From positions 2,976,001-3,040,000 of the forward strand of contig NZ_CP104854.1 of the NCBI RefSeq assembly GCF_050916235.1: DNA of 64,000 bases, in the 5' to 3' direction. A program made the translations under genes and the position numbers. Each line of letters opens with the position of its first letter. The stretch's first letter is position 1. Under the pieces are notes generated by a model. It did not search any database and was not told where the DNA came from. It worked only from the letters and a program-made list of their open reading frames with translations. Source of the stretch: Maridesulfovibrio sp050916235 (GTDB taxonomy: Bacteria; Desulfobacterota; Desulfovibrionia; Desulfovibrionales; Desulfovibrionaceae). Positions 28,103 to 36,887 of this stretch are shown in pieces.

Positions 28103-29074
28103 ATGCTTGGAACTGATATTGATGGAAGCCGGAAAATACGGCTGGGTATCGCGCGGTGTCTGCTTGGTGATCAGGTCCGCTATGATGGCGGGCACAAACT
28201 GGATCGCTATCTGCGGGATGTTCTTGGAGAATACGTGGAGTGGGTTCCCGTATGTCCGGAACTGGAGTGCGGTATGGGCGTGCCCCGTGAGGCCGTCAGG
28301 CTGGTGGGGGATGTAGAATCCCCGCGTCTGCTGGGGCGCAAGTCCGGAGAAGACTGGACAGAGCGTATGCAGGAATGGGGGCGTGGACGTCTGGAGTTGC
28401 TTGAAAAGGAGGACCTGTGCGGATTTATCTTCAAGCACGGGTCGCCGTCCAACGCCATGGGACGAATGAAGGTCTTCCAGCATAACGGAGGCGTCCTGTA
28501 TACCGGAGTAGGGATATGGGCGCGCATGGTCATGGACCACTTACCGCAGTTACCCTTTGAAGATGACGGGCGGCTGCATGACAATTCCATACGCGAAAAT
28601 TTTATTACCAGAGTGTTTACCTTCAAGCGCTGGAAGGATTCGGCCGGGAAGGAGCGGACTCCGGGAGCTCTGGTCAGGTTCCATTCCAGGCACAAAATGC
28701 TGATAATGGCCCATAATGAAAAGATATATCGGGAAATGGGAAAGCTCGTGGCTGCTGCAGGTTCTCCCGGGCATGACGGGATTTATGCAGAATATCTGGA
28801 AATGCTGCTTCGGGCATTGAGCTACAGGCCGACCGTAAAAAAACATGTCAACGTCCTTACCCATGCGCTCGGACATTTCAAAAAGGACATCAGTCCCGAT
28901 GAAAAGCAGGAAATGCTGGAATTGATCGAGCAGTACAGAAACGGGCTGGTGCCGCTGATAGTTCCTGTGACCCTGCTCAATCACCATGTGCGCCGACACG
29001 GCAAGGAATATCTGGCCGAGCAGTTCTACCTGCACCCGTACCCGGCGGAATTGATGTTGAGAAACCATGTCTGA
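28103..29074 (+). CDS. DUF523-DUF1722 (TudS/YbgA-type) protein, third cluster cysteine missing
   Basis: A 323-residue fusion. The first 150 residues are a DUF523 domain, the family of 2-thiouracil desulfidase TudS, with GIARCLLGDQVRYDGGHK and VPVCPELECGMGVPRE. The last 120 are DUF1722, the YbgA domain (FHSRHKMLIMAHNEKIYREM). DUF523 proteins normally carry a third cysteine in SPSCG; here the stretch is SPSNAMGRMKVF (codons TCG CCG TCC AAC), so a [4Fe-4S] ligand is absent. It is the first gene of an operon with an SDR protein and a class II photolyase, and ybgA is next to phr in E. coli. That context points to light or UV damage; the exact reaction is unknown. Confidence 0.88.
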   Translation: MLGTDIDGSRKIRLGIARCLLGDQVRYDGGHKLDRYLRDVLGEYVEWVPVCPELECGMGVPREAVRLVGDVESPRLLGRKSGEDWTERMQEWGRGRLELLEKEDLCGFIFKHGSPSNAMGRMKVFQHNGGVLYTGVGIWARMVMDHLPQLPFEDDGRLHDNSIRENFITRVFTFKRWKDSAGKERTPGALVRFHSRHKMLIMAHNEKIYREMGKLVAAAGSPGHDGIYAEYLEMLLRALSYRPTVKKHVNVLTHALGHFKKDISPDEKQEMLELIEQYRNGLVPLIVPVTLLNHHVRRHGKEYLAEQFYLHPYPAELMLRNHV

Positions 29075-29090
29075 GCCATTGAGGGTGAAA

Positions 29091-30650
29091 ATGGAAGATC
29101 TTTTAATTACGGAACAGGAACGGGGGGAGCATACGATCTGTGTTCTGGGAGCAACCGGTTACGTCGGCGGGCGTCTGGTTCCTCTGCTGCTGGAGCGCGG
29201 CTGGAGAGTTCGCGCGGTGGGCAGGTCCATGGCCAAGCTGAAATGCCGTGCTTATGCCGGTCATGAGCGTTGCGAACTGGTCGAGGCCGATCTGTTTGAC
29301 GGGAAATCCTTGTCCCGCGCCCTCGATGGCTGTTTCGCTGCCTATTATCTGGTCCATTCAATGCAGACCGGAGCCGGGGATTTTGCACAGAAGGACCGGA
29401 TTGCCGCAGAGAACACCCGCCTTGCAGCTGATGAAACCGGTCTTTCCCGGCTGATCTATCTTGGCGGGATGATACCGGATGACCCCAACATCAGCCATCA
29501 TCTGGAGTCGCGTGCTGAAGTAGGGCAGATACTCTCTTCCGGACGGGTTTCCTGCACTGTTTTCAAGGCTGCGGTAATACTTGGCTCCGGCAGTGCTTCA
29601 TTTGAAATATTGCGGTATCTTGTGGACCGCTTGCCGGTGATGCTGACCCCGAAGTGGGTGAGGGTGGAGAGCCAGCCCATCAGTATTCGGGACGTGCTTT
29701 TCTATCTTGCAGGGTGTCTGGATTATCCCGAGACGGCCGGGGACAGTTTCGATATCGGAGGGCCTTACATTGAAACTTACGAGAAACTGTTCTGTATTTA
29801 TCAGGAAGAGGCCGGTTTGCGTAAACGGCTGATTATACCGGTACCATTTCTTTCCCCGAAGCTTTCCTCCTTCTGGCTCGGGCTTGTTTCGCCTGTTCCT
29901 GTGGCTCTGGCCCGCCCCCTGATACTTGGGCTGCGCAACCGGGTAGTCTGCAAGGATTTCCGCATCCGCAAGATAATGCCCTGCGAACTTACCGACTGCC
30001 GATCAGCCATACGCAAGGCGCTTGAAAAGATTGACCAGCAAGTGGTTGATACATGCTGGTCCGATGCCGGAGGGCTTGTTACCCCTGAGTGGGCCGTATG
30101 CGGCGATGCAGGTTATAGCGGGGGAACGGTCTATCATTCGGCCTACCGGATCAAACTGGAAGGCGGGCGAGGCAGGCTGTGGGAAAGGATCATGTCCATC
30201 GGCGGAGAAGAAGGCTGGTACTGTTGCGACTCTCTGTGGTCCATCAGAGGCTGGATGGACAAGCTGGTCGGCGGTGTGGGATTACGCCGCGGGCGCAGGC
30301 ATCCTTCTGAGGTCGACGTTGGAGACGCCCTTGACTTCTGGCGGGTGCTTGATGTTCAGCCCGGAGAAAGGCTGCTCCTGCTGGCGGAGATGAAGCTTCC
30401 CGGTGAAGCCCTGCTTGAATTTCAGCTTGAGCAGACCTTCGTGGGCGATACCGTGCTGACCATGACCGCAAGATTCCTTCCGCGCGGATTGGGCGGCATT
30501 CTATACTGGTGGGCAGTATATCCCCTGCATTCTGTCGTTTTCAAAGGAATGGCCCGTGCTTTGGCCCGGAAGAGCGGATGCCGAATTCTGGAAGGTCCGG
30601 AGCTCGTGGACGGGCCTGCCCCGCGTTGCAGAATTCCGGGCGTGGAGTAG
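29091..30650 (+). CDS. SDR/NAD(P)-dependent epimerase-like protein with DUF2867
   Basis: About 519 residues. The N-terminal 300 are an atypical short-chain dehydrogenase with nucleotide loop TICVLGATGYVGGRLVPLL and a YLVHSMQTGAGDF segment. The C-terminal part is a DUF2867 domain (lipocalin/START-like) with two tryptophan-rich stretches, ending in a hydrophobic GILYWWAVYPLHSVVFKGMA. I chose ATG 29091 because GAGGG lies about 8 bases upstream; an ATG at 29067, inside the end of the previous gene, is in frame too. Substrate is unknown. Such proteins recur with photolyases and DUF523 proteins, and a role in membrane or quinone-related photoprotection is inference. Confidence 0.85.
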   Translation: MEDLLITEQERGEHTICVLGATGYVGGRLVPLLLERGWRVRAVGRSMAKLKCRAYAGHERCELVEADLFDGKSLSRALDGCFAAYYLVHSMQTGAGDFAQKDRIAAENTRLAADETGLSRLIYLGGMIPDDPNISHHLESRAEVGQILSSGRVSCTVFKAAVILGSGSASFEILRYLVDRLPVMLTPKWVRVESQPISIRDVLFYLAGCLDYPETAGDSFDIGGPYIETYEKLFCIYQEEAGLRKRLIIPVPFLSPKLSSFWLGLVSPVPVALARPLILGLRNRVVCKDFRIRKIMPCELTDCRSAIRKALEKIDQQVVDTCWSDAGGLVTPEWAVCGDAGYSGGTVYHSAYRIKLEGGRGRLWERIMSIGGEEGWYCCDSLWSIRGWMDKLVGGVGLRRGRRHPSEVDVGDALDFWRVLDVQPGERLLLLAEMKLPGEALLEFQLEQTFVGDTVLTMTARFLPRGLGGILYWWAVYPLHSVVFKGMARALARKSGCRILEGPELVDGPAPRCRIPGVE

Positions 30651-30657
30651 ATTATTC

Positions 30658-31998
30658 ATGGGTGCAGTTGATCAAAAGAGAATCTATTCGCTTAACCACG
30701 GAAAGGATACCGGCGGGCCGGTCATTTACTGGATGGGTCGTGAGCAGCGGGTTCAGGACAACTGGGGACTTCTGCATGCCCGTTCTCTGGCCGGTGATTC
30801 AAGGGAAGTGCGGGTGGTTTTCTGTCTGGTGCCTTCTTATCTAGGAGCAACCCTGCGTCATTACGATTTCATGCTCAAAGGGCTTGAGCAGGTTGAAGCG
30901 GGTCTTGCGAAGCTTGGCATTCCCTTTACTTTGAAGTTGGGCCTTCCGGACCGGGAACTTCCGCTTCTGGTGAAGGAGCTGGGGGCCGGAATTGTTGTCT
31001 CGGATTTTGACCCGCTGCGGGTCAGGCGTGGCTGGCATGCCGCTGTCGGCAGGGAAATTGATGTTCCGCTGGTGGAAGTGGACGGGCATAACGTGGTCCC
31101 GGCCCGTTTTGTTACGGACAAGCTGGAGTACGCCGCCCGGACCATCCGTCCGAAAATACAGCGTCTTTTGCCGGAATTTCTCACCTCTTTTCCCAAACTT
31201 AAGGGCATGCCCGGTTCCCGTGTGGTTGACCCGGCAGTGGACTGGAAATCCGTGCGGGAATTTATCGACGTAGATTGCTCGGTAGGTCCGGTGGACCTCG
31301 AACCGGGGGAAGCGGCAGGCCGTCGTGCACTGGATGAATTTGTTGCCCGCAGGTTGAAAGGCTACGGGACCGGACGCAACGATCCCAATGCAGGGGCAAC
31401 TTCAGGTCTTTCCCCCTATTTCCATTTCGGACAACTGGCCCCGCAGAGGGCCGCATTGGAAGTGGCTTTCAGCGGAGTGGGTGAGGATCAGCAGGCTTAT
31501 CTTGAAGAACTGATCATACGCCGGGAGCTGTCGGATAATTTCTGCCTGCATACGCCGGAGTATGATTCGCTGGAAGGAGCTCCTGAATGGGCCCGCAGGG
31601 TTCTGGATGAATGCAGCGGGGATGTGCGTGCCTATCTTTATTCCTATGATGATTTTGAGAAAGCGCAGACCCATTCGGCACTCTGGAACGCGGCCCAGAA
31701 CCAGCTTGTTGTTTCCGGGCGGATGCATGGTTACATGCGTATGTACTGGGCCAAGAAAATTCTCGAATGGTCCGCATCTCCCGCCGAGGCCCTGAGAACA
31801 GCAAATGCCCTGAATGACCGGTTCGCACTGGACGGGCGCGACCCCAACGGCTACGTGGGAACACTCTGGTCTGTTGCCGGGCTGCATGACCGTCCGTGGA
31901 AACGGCGTCCTGTTTTCGGCTCCATCCGGTACATGAATGAAAAGGGCTGTCGCAGGAAATTTGACGTGGATATGTATGTGAAGAAGTGGGGACAGTGA
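30658..31998 (+). CDS. phrB: Class II cyclobutane pyrimidine dimer photolyase
   Basis: A 446-residue flavoenzyme that splits UV-induced pyrimidine dimers with blue light. Class II features are clear: PVIYWMGREQRVQDNWGLLHA at the N-terminus, TSGLSPYFHFGQLAPQRA, and FAD-site residues in SDNFCLHTPEYDSL and NQLVVSGRMHGYMRMYWAKK, with the late LNDRFALDGRDPNGYVG. The start at 30658 lies 7 bases after the SDR stop and is preceded by GGAG. It is the last gene of the three-gene operon. A photolyase in a presumed anaerobe suggests life in lit, shallow or fluctuating waters. Confidence 0.95.
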   Translation: MGAVDQKRIYSLNHGKDTGGPVIYWMGREQRVQDNWGLLHARSLAGDSREVRVVFCLVPSYLGATLRHYDFMLKGLEQVEAGLAKLGIPFTLKLGLPDRELPLLVKELGAGIVVSDFDPLRVRRGWHAAVGREIDVPLVEVDGHNVVPARFVTDKLEYAARTIRPKIQRLLPEFLTSFPKLKGMPGSRVVDPAVDWKSVREFIDVDCSVGPVDLEPGEAAGRRALDEFVARRLKGYGTGRNDPNAGATSGLSPYFHFGQLAPQRAALEVAFSGVGEDQQAYLEELIIRRELSDNFCLHTPEYDSLEGAPEWARRVLDECSGDVRAYLYSYDDFEKAQTHSALWNAAQNQLVVSGRMHGYMRMYWAKKILEWSASPAEALRTANALNDRFALDGRDPNGYVGTLWSVAGLHDRPWKRRPVFGSIRYMNEKGCRRKFDVDMYVKKWGQ

Positions 31999-32166
31999 AG
32001 GCAGGGCGAAGCCGTAGTGCGGGATTTTTTCCGTATTCAGCAGAAAGATCTAAATAAGCAGGTGGGTTGGAGATCTCCATTTCTGAGCAAAAATAGATGT
32101 CGGAACCATTAAAACGTGTTATTGTTGTTTTGTTAATAACTTTAACCCGTTTTATGGAGGTTCATT

Positions 32167-32529
32167 ATGGCTAATATGGATTATCCGGGCCCCTGCCCCA
32201 GTTGTATCGGCATTGATGGCTGCAGCACGGAAGAATCAAAGAAGCAGGCTGTGAATCATTACTGCAAGGGTCTGGAGATGGAACTCAACTCCTGGAAGGC
32301 CCGCCTTTACGATGTCCTCGCCGATGATAAGTCCGGAAATCTGGGAGATCAGATAGTACTGCTCAAGTCCACAATGAAAGAGCTTGAGGCTGTAGTTGAG
32401 CAGATGAAGGATGTCTGCCCCACCAGTCTGGGCGAGCAGGAAAAAGTTATTTCCGGAAAGCTTGAAGATCTGCGTGTTCATTATACCAAGGCTATGGAAG
32501 TGCTGGCTCCCGGCTGGTTCGGCGGTTAG
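32167..32529 (+). CDS. Small cysteine-containing helical protein of unknown function
   Basis: A 120-residue protein not recognised as a named family. Its N-terminus has three close cysteines (PCPSCIGIDGC) and two more follow at HYCKG and KDVCPTS, so a metal site is possible. The rest is predicted to be a helical, charged bundle without membrane segments. A strong ribosome site (ATGGAGG) and a clean terminator directly after it indicate an independently expressed, probably well-translated gene. An AT-rich promoter region lies at about 32100-32150. Confidence 0.8.
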   Translation: MANMDYPGPCPSCIGIDGCSTEESKKQAVNHYCKGLEMELNSWKARLYDVLADDKSGNLGDQIVLLKSTMKELEAVVEQMKDVCPTSLGEQEKVISGKLEDLRVHYTKAMEVLAPGWFGG

Positions 32530-32556
32530 TCCTGTGTCATTTTAATTGAATGTTTG

Positions 32557-32584
32557 AAGGCCGTCTCTGTGAGGCGGCCTTTTC
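32557..32584 (+). terminator. Terminator after the small cysteine-rich gene
   Basis: Stem AAGGCCG-C with G-CGGCCTT and a small loop, then TTTT, 28 bases after the stop codon. Confidence 0.85.
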
Positions 32585-32687
32585 TGTTTGTCACATCAGG
32601 ATTACTTGACTTGGTTGTATAGATAAAATAGCAAGTCTGTTTTGAGGCCTGATTTTTAGAAAAGCGAACCTTTAATCGAGGGTTTTT

Positions 32688-32815
32688 ATGAAAAATAGTC
32701 TTGTGATGTAATCCGTCTGCTGGACGGCTTGCGTGTCACAGCGGACGGAGGAACACCTGTTGGTATTCGGAAACGCCATGAGCGTTGAATTTTAATCTTT
32801 TTACAGGAAGTTCCA
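32688..32815 (+). promoter_or_regulatory. Possible structured leader of the methyltransferase gene
   Basis: The 286 bases before the methyltransferase hold a mini-frame with its own GAGGG site (ATG 32688 to TAA 32711, seven codons). Next come two mutually exclusive pairings: CCGTC (32713) with GACGG (32723), or CCGTC-GCTG with CAGC-GACGG at 32739-32748. A GGAGGA site (32747-32752) inside the second pairing precedes an eleven-codon TTG frame (32760-32795). The layout resembles a translational attenuator, but I do not recognise a known riboswitch. Confidence 0.35.
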
Positions 32816-33583
32816 ATGACACATTTTAAATACAGCAAGTCGGTTAAGTATACTGATCTGGAAACAATCTACGCCCAGTGCAGCGGTCCCGGAGGACTGA
32901 AACTCACCGAGTTCATGGCGGAAAAGATGGGAGTGTCCCGCGGGGAACGCATTCTTGATGTCGGCTGCAACCGTGGCATTCAGTCCTGTTTTCTTGCAAA
33001 GGAATACGGTGTTCAGGTTGTAGGCATTGATCCGTGGGATGACCGTATGGACGGAAGGCCCATGGTTGAACACGCGAGGGAGAACGCTTCCAAATGGGGT
33101 GTGCCTGAAATGGTTCTGGCCCAGAAGATAGGGCTGCCGGAGTCACACTATGCTTCAGAGTCATTTGACCGGGTATATTCGACGACGGCCCTTGAGATGG
33201 TGCGGAATCTGTCCGGTGAGGATGGATACCTGCAGTGTCTCAAGGAAATTAGGCGTGTCCTTAAGCCCGGAGGAGTGTTCGGTCTTGGCGAGCCAATGCA
33301 CCTTGATGTGCCTATCCCCGATGACCTGAGACCGTACGTGACCCGGGATGAGTTTCCGTGGGCGGAATGTTTTCGGGATGTCCGGCACTCTGCGGAGGAG
33401 GTCCGGTCTGCCGGTTTCGACTTGCTCGAATACGGTTATGTCCCGGACGCAAAGGACTGGTGGGCCGAGTATGCCCAGCACGACCCTTTCTGCAAGGATG
33501 ATCCGCAGGGAGACCCGTTGACGCTGAAGATTGACAACGGGCGCTGGGTCAGTTTCGGTTACATTATAGCACGCAGGATGTGA
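32816..33583 (+). CDS. SAM-dependent methyltransferase
   Basis: A 255-residue class I methyltransferase. Motif I is ILDVGCNRGIQSCFLAKEYG (the glycine-rich SAM loop), motif II is VVGIDPWDDR, and post-motif residues FDRVYSTTALEMV and RRVLKPGGVFGLGEP complete the fold. Tryptophan-rich C-terminal residues (KDWWAEYAQHDPF) may form the substrate pocket. The substrate is unknown; small-molecule or arsenite-type methyltransferases look similar. AGGAAG lies 8 bases before the start. The unusual leader upstream is described separately. It is convergent with the binding-protein gene at 33647. Confidence 0.87.
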   Translation: MTHFKYSKSVKYTDLETIYAQCSGPGGLKLTEFMAEKMGVSRGERILDVGCNRGIQSCFLAKEYGVQVVGIDPWDDRMDGRPMVEHARENASKWGVPEMVLAQKIGLPESHYASESFDRVYSTTALEMVRNLSGEDGYLQCLKEIRRVLKPGGVFGLGEPMHLDVPIPDDLRPYVTRDEFPWAECFRDVRHSAEEVRSAGFDLLEYGYVPDAKDWWAEYAQHDPFCKDDPQGDPLTLKIDNGRWVSFGYIIARRM

Positions 33584-33646
33584 TCTTGTTGATCTGATCG
33601 ACGGGCAGTCTGACCGTATGGCCGGGTGCCCGTATTTCTTTCGGGA

Positions 33647-34702
33647 TCAGTTGAAGCACATGGGGCAGCTGTCCCGTTCCCTTTCGGAAAACTTGCGCAG
33701 GCATCGCAGGTTCTGAGAGTCTTCAATGTTATCCCTGGTGATGATTCTAACCGGGCATTCCATTTCAGGGACAATCTGCTTGCCCTCAAGCAGTTCCAGA
33801 GCCGTGCGGACCCCCATATAACCCATTGCAAACGGGACCTGCGTGATCAGTGCGCTTACCCGGCCGGATTCTATCCCTTCCAGAAGAGTGCTGCTGTAAT
33901 CGAAGCCGACAAAGGGCAGCCCGTTGATTTCCTGTTTATTCAGCGCCTGAAGAACCCCTTCGGAGGAGACTTCATTCACTGCAAATATCCCGGCGAGTGA
34001 GTTGGTGTTCCTGATGATCTCTTTTGCGGCAAGTTCAGCTTCTTTTCCTGTTCCTTCCAGTATATTCATTCTTATTACGGACATCCCCGGAGCCAGTTCA
34101 TTGATTCCGTCAATGAATCCCTGCTCCCTTTCCGATACGGAGCTGCTGTCCGGCATACTGCCCATAAGCAGCAGGGGACCTTTTTTATGTATCTTTTGCA
34201 GTAGAAGTTTTGCACCGATTTTTCCAGCCTTGTAATTATCCGTTGCGATAAAACTATGCTGTTTTCCGGCGGAAGTACGGGAATCAATTACAATGACTTT
34301 TATGCCCGCAGCCATGGCCTTTTCTATACTGGAATTCAGCTTGCTTTTGTGCGTCGGGGCTATCACTATTGCATCTACTTTCTTGTCGATGTAAAAGTCC
34401 ATAAGATGTTTTTGAGCTTCAGTCTTGTTTTCCACTCTTGGGCCGCGCCATATAATTGTGGCATTATTGTCCTGTATTGCTGTATGTGCTCCGACACAAA
34501 CTATTTTCCAGAAATGCGGCAGGGTGGCTTTAGGGATAACTGCAATCGTTAAGTTGTCAAATGCATAAGATGGGGCAGTAAATACTGCCGTGACCAGAAA
34601 TATTGATATTATTGCAGTTGAAAATAAACGGACTGTTTTGGAAATCAGTAATGAAGTTGCTGAATAAAGCGTGCGTTTGTATATAAATATATTTACGAAC
34701 AT
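33647..34702 (-). CDS. Orphan periplasmic sugar-type binding protein
   Basis: A 351-residue type I periplasmic binding protein (Peripla_BP_4, as RbsB). After a signal peptide (FSTAIISIFLVTAVFTAPSYA) it reads NLTIAVIPKATLPHFWKIV, VDAIVIAPTHKSKL, and GLPFVGFDYSSTLLEGIESG, all typical of the family. The C-terminus carries an extra tail with cysteines (LRCLRK, CPMCFN), possibly a metal or disulfide site. No ABC permease or ATPase gene is adjacent, so a role as sensor ligand-binder is as likely as uptake. The first ATG lacks a clear ribosome site, so the real start may be a few codons inside. It is divergent from the VanX-like gene. Confidence 0.85.
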   Translation of the reverse strand: MFVNIFIYKRTLYSATSLLISKTVRLFSTAIISIFLVTAVFTAPSYAFDNLTIAVIPKATLPHFWKIVCVGAHTAIQDNNATIIWRGPRVENKTEAQKHLMDFYIDKKVDAIVIAPTHKSKLNSSIEKAMAAGIKVIVIDSRTSAGKQHSFIATDNYKAGKIGAKLLLQKIHKKGPLLLMGSMPDSSSVSEREQGFIDGINELAPGMSVIRMNILEGTGKEAELAAKEIIRNTNSLAGIFAVNEVSSEGVLQALNKQEINGLPFVGFDYSSTLLEGIESGRVSALITQVPFAMGYMGVRTALELLEGKQIVPEMECPVRIITRDNIEDSQNLRCLRKFSERERDSCPMCFN

Positions 34703-34840
34703 TGAATGTTTGTTCTTTTGAAGTGAACGTATGCAGCCTTTATGATATGCGTGTTTGTCTGCCGTTTCAATCCTTTTTATTATACTTGTTTGTAAACGTT
34801 GAAGTTATAAAATATTGTAACTCATTTTATTGAGGTGCTT

Positions 34841-35542
34841 ATGAGAAAGACTGTTCTGTTGGTTTTTGCATCGGTGGTTTTCTGGTCAGGTGCTCTTTGC
34901 ACATTGGGGGAAATTGAAAGCCTCGCCGGGGAGTTGCCCAGTGGTTTCAGCTATCTGGATGAAGTTGTGTCCGGTGGTGTCTATGATGTCCGCTATTTCG
35001 GCAGTAATAATTTTGTTGGGAAACGTATTGATGGCTATGGGGTAGCCAGGATCATCCTCACAAAACCGGCGGCCGCAGCCCTTGCTGCAGTCCAGCAGGA
35101 CCTTGCTCCTTTCGGGCTTGGACTGAAGTTTTTCGACGGCTATCGTCCTCAACGGGCTGTGCTTCATTTCGTGCGCTGGGCAGAGAATCTGAATGATACC
35201 CGTATGAAGAATCGTTTCTACCCGGATGTGCAGAAAAAGAACCTGTTCCGGGATGGGTATATAGCAGCCAGGTCCGGACATTCCAGAGGTTCAACTATTG
35301 ATCTCACAATAGTTTCCCTTGATACAGGAGCTGAACTCGATATGGGTACTCCGTTCGATTATTTCGGCCCCCGTTCATGGCCTGACAACAGGGATATGCC
35401 TGTTCAGGCTCGGTGTAACCGCGCGCTGCTCCGGCAGGCCATGTTGCGTAACGGATTCCGTCCCCTCAAAGAGGAATGGTGGCATTTTACCCTTCGTGAT
35501 GAACCTTTTCCAGAAACCTATTTCGATTTCCCGGTCGAGTAG
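34841..35542 (+). CDS. VanX/DdpX-type D-alanyl-D-alanine dipeptidase
   Basis: A 233-residue protein with a signal peptide and the M15D metallopeptidase fold. The zinc-binding motif is SGHSRGSTIDLT (the family SxHxxGxAxD) and the second half is EEWWHFTL. Family enzymes cut D-Ala-D-Ala or related dipeptides. The signal peptide (LLVFASVVFWSGALC) places this one in the periplasm, where it could recycle murein peptides; the vancomycin-resistance VanX is cytoplasmic. GAGG precedes ATG 34841. A perfect terminator follows. Confidence 0.9.
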   Translation: MRKTVLLVFASVVFWSGALCTLGEIESLAGELPSGFSYLDEVVSGGVYDVRYFGSNNFVGKRIDGYGVARIILTKPAAAALAAVQQDLAPFGLGLKFFDGYRPQRAVLHFVRWAENLNDTRMKNRFYPDVQKKNLFRDGYIAARSGHSRGSTIDLTIVSLDTGAELDMGTPFDYFGPRSWPDNRDMPVQARCNRALLRQAMLRNGFRPLKEEWWHFTLRDEPFPETYFDFPVE

Positions 35543-35551
35543 CATCTGCTG

Positions 35552-35591
35552 AATAAATGCAGGAAAACTTCTTTTCCTGCATTTATTTTTG
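35552..35591 (+). terminator. Strong terminator after the dipeptidase gene
   Basis: A perfect 16-base stem (AATAAATGCAGGAAAA with TTTTCCTGCATTTATT) around a CTTC tetraloop, followed by TTTTT. Confidence 0.92.
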
Positions 35592-35661
35592 ATAGCTGTT
35601 GACTTTATAGGCACAAGCACCATTTATTTAGTAATAGCTACTAATACTGATGAGGTGTGTA

Positions 35662-36765
35662 ATGAAATTTAAAAGTTCAGTCGTTCTGGCTGTCGGGCTG
35701 CTATTTCTGGGGCTCTACGCTTCTGTGGCGCTGGTAGCTTTCACTCAGGAGATGGAAATGAACAAGGGGAAGAATATAGAAATTGCGACTCTGGCAGGAG
35801 GATGCTTCTGGTGTGTCGAGTCGGATCTCGAAAAGGTGAATGGGGTTGTCGAAGTTGTTTCCGGCTACGCCGGTGGGCATGTGGATAATCCATCGTACGA
35901 ACAGGTGAGCTCAGGACGAACCGGGCACCTTGAGGTTGTGCAGGTTCATTTTGATTCGCAGGTGGTCAGCTATGAACAGGTGCTGGATGCTTTTCTGAAG
36001 CACCATGATCCGACAGATTCTTCAGGATCATTCAATGATCGTGGTGAGCAGTATACTTCGGCTATATTCTATCACGACGAGGAACAGAAGAGGATTGCGG
36101 AAAGAGTGCTGGCAGGGCTGGACGCATCCGGTGTTTTTGGAAGGCCTCTTGCCACAAAGTTGATTCCTTTCAAGGAGTTCTTCCCTGCTGAAGAGTATCA
36201 TCAGGATTACTACAAGAAGAATCCGTTGCGCTACAACTGGTACCGTTTCAACTCCGGCAGGGATTCATTTATTGAGGATCATTGGGGAAAGAAGACGTCA
36301 GAAATAAACACCCCAAAGAGTGTTGACGGGTATGTCCGGCCAAGTGACGAGGATCTCCGGAAGAAGCTGAGTCCGTTGCAATTCGAGGTTGTTCGGCGTG
36401 AAGGTACGGAACCCTCTTTCAATAACGAGTTCTGGGATAACAAGAAGCCCGGAATATATGTTGATATTGTCTCAGGTGAACCTCTCTTCAGTTCGTCCGA
36501 CAAGTTTGATTCCGGGACAGGATGGCCCAGTTTCACACGGCCGATTGATGCTGGTGCAGTGGTTGAAAAGGATGACAATTCACTTTTCATGCGCAGGACG
36601 GAAGTCCGTTCGCACAAGGCCGATTCCCATCTCGGACATGTGTTTGACGATGGCCCGAAGCCTACCGGATTGCGTTATTGCATAAATTCTGCCGCGCTGC
36701 GTTTTATTCCAAAGGAAGAAATGGAGCAGCAGGGATATGGGAAGTATCTTCGCCTCCTTGAATAG
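35662..36765 (+). CDS. msrAB: Membrane-anchored MsrA-MsrB methionine sulfoxide reductase
   Basis: A 367-residue fusion that reduces both S- and R-methionine sulfoxide. An N-terminal hydrophobic segment (LAVGLLFLGLYASVALVAF) exports it to the periplasm or anchors it in the inner membrane. The MsrA half has the catalytic GGCFWCVES; the MsrB half has DSGTGWPSF and catalytic RYCINSAAL. The zinc CxxC pairs of free-standing MsrB are absent (VSGEPLFSS), as in other fusions. It protects envelope proteins from oxidation and fits with the oxygen-sensing receptor in this window. The start at 35662 follows GAGGTG; four upstream codons are in frame. Confidence 0.94.
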   Translation: MKFKSSVVLAVGLLFLGLYASVALVAFTQEMEMNKGKNIEIATLAGGCFWCVESDLEKVNGVVEVVSGYAGGHVDNPSYEQVSSGRTGHLEVVQVHFDSQVVSYEQVLDAFLKHHDPTDSSGSFNDRGEQYTSAIFYHDEEQKRIAERVLAGLDASGVFGRPLATKLIPFKEFFPAEEYHQDYYKKNPLRYNWYRFNSGRDSFIEDHWGKKTSEINTPKSVDGYVRPSDEDLRKKLSPLQFEVVRREGTEPSFNNEFWDNKKPGIYVDIVSGEPLFSSSDKFDSGTGWPSFTRPIDAGAVVEKDDNSLFMRRTEVRSHKADSHLGHVFDDGPKPTGLRYCINSAALRFIPKEEMEQQGYGKYLRLLE

Positions 36766-36788
36766 GTGGCTGTTTGATTGATGCAGGC

Positions 36789-36821
36789 AGGGTCGTCTAA
36801 ATGGCGGCCCTTCTTTTTTTT
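36789..36821 (+). terminator. Terminator after msrAB
   Basis: A nine-pair stem with two G-T pairs (AGGGTCGTC with GGCGGCCCT) followed by eight T residues, 25-55 bases after the stop. Confidence 0.85.
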
Positions 36822-36887
36822 GAGGTTTCGCAGTGCCGTATTGTTGTGTATGGTGTTCAAAATATAAAACCCAAACCTCGAACGGTT

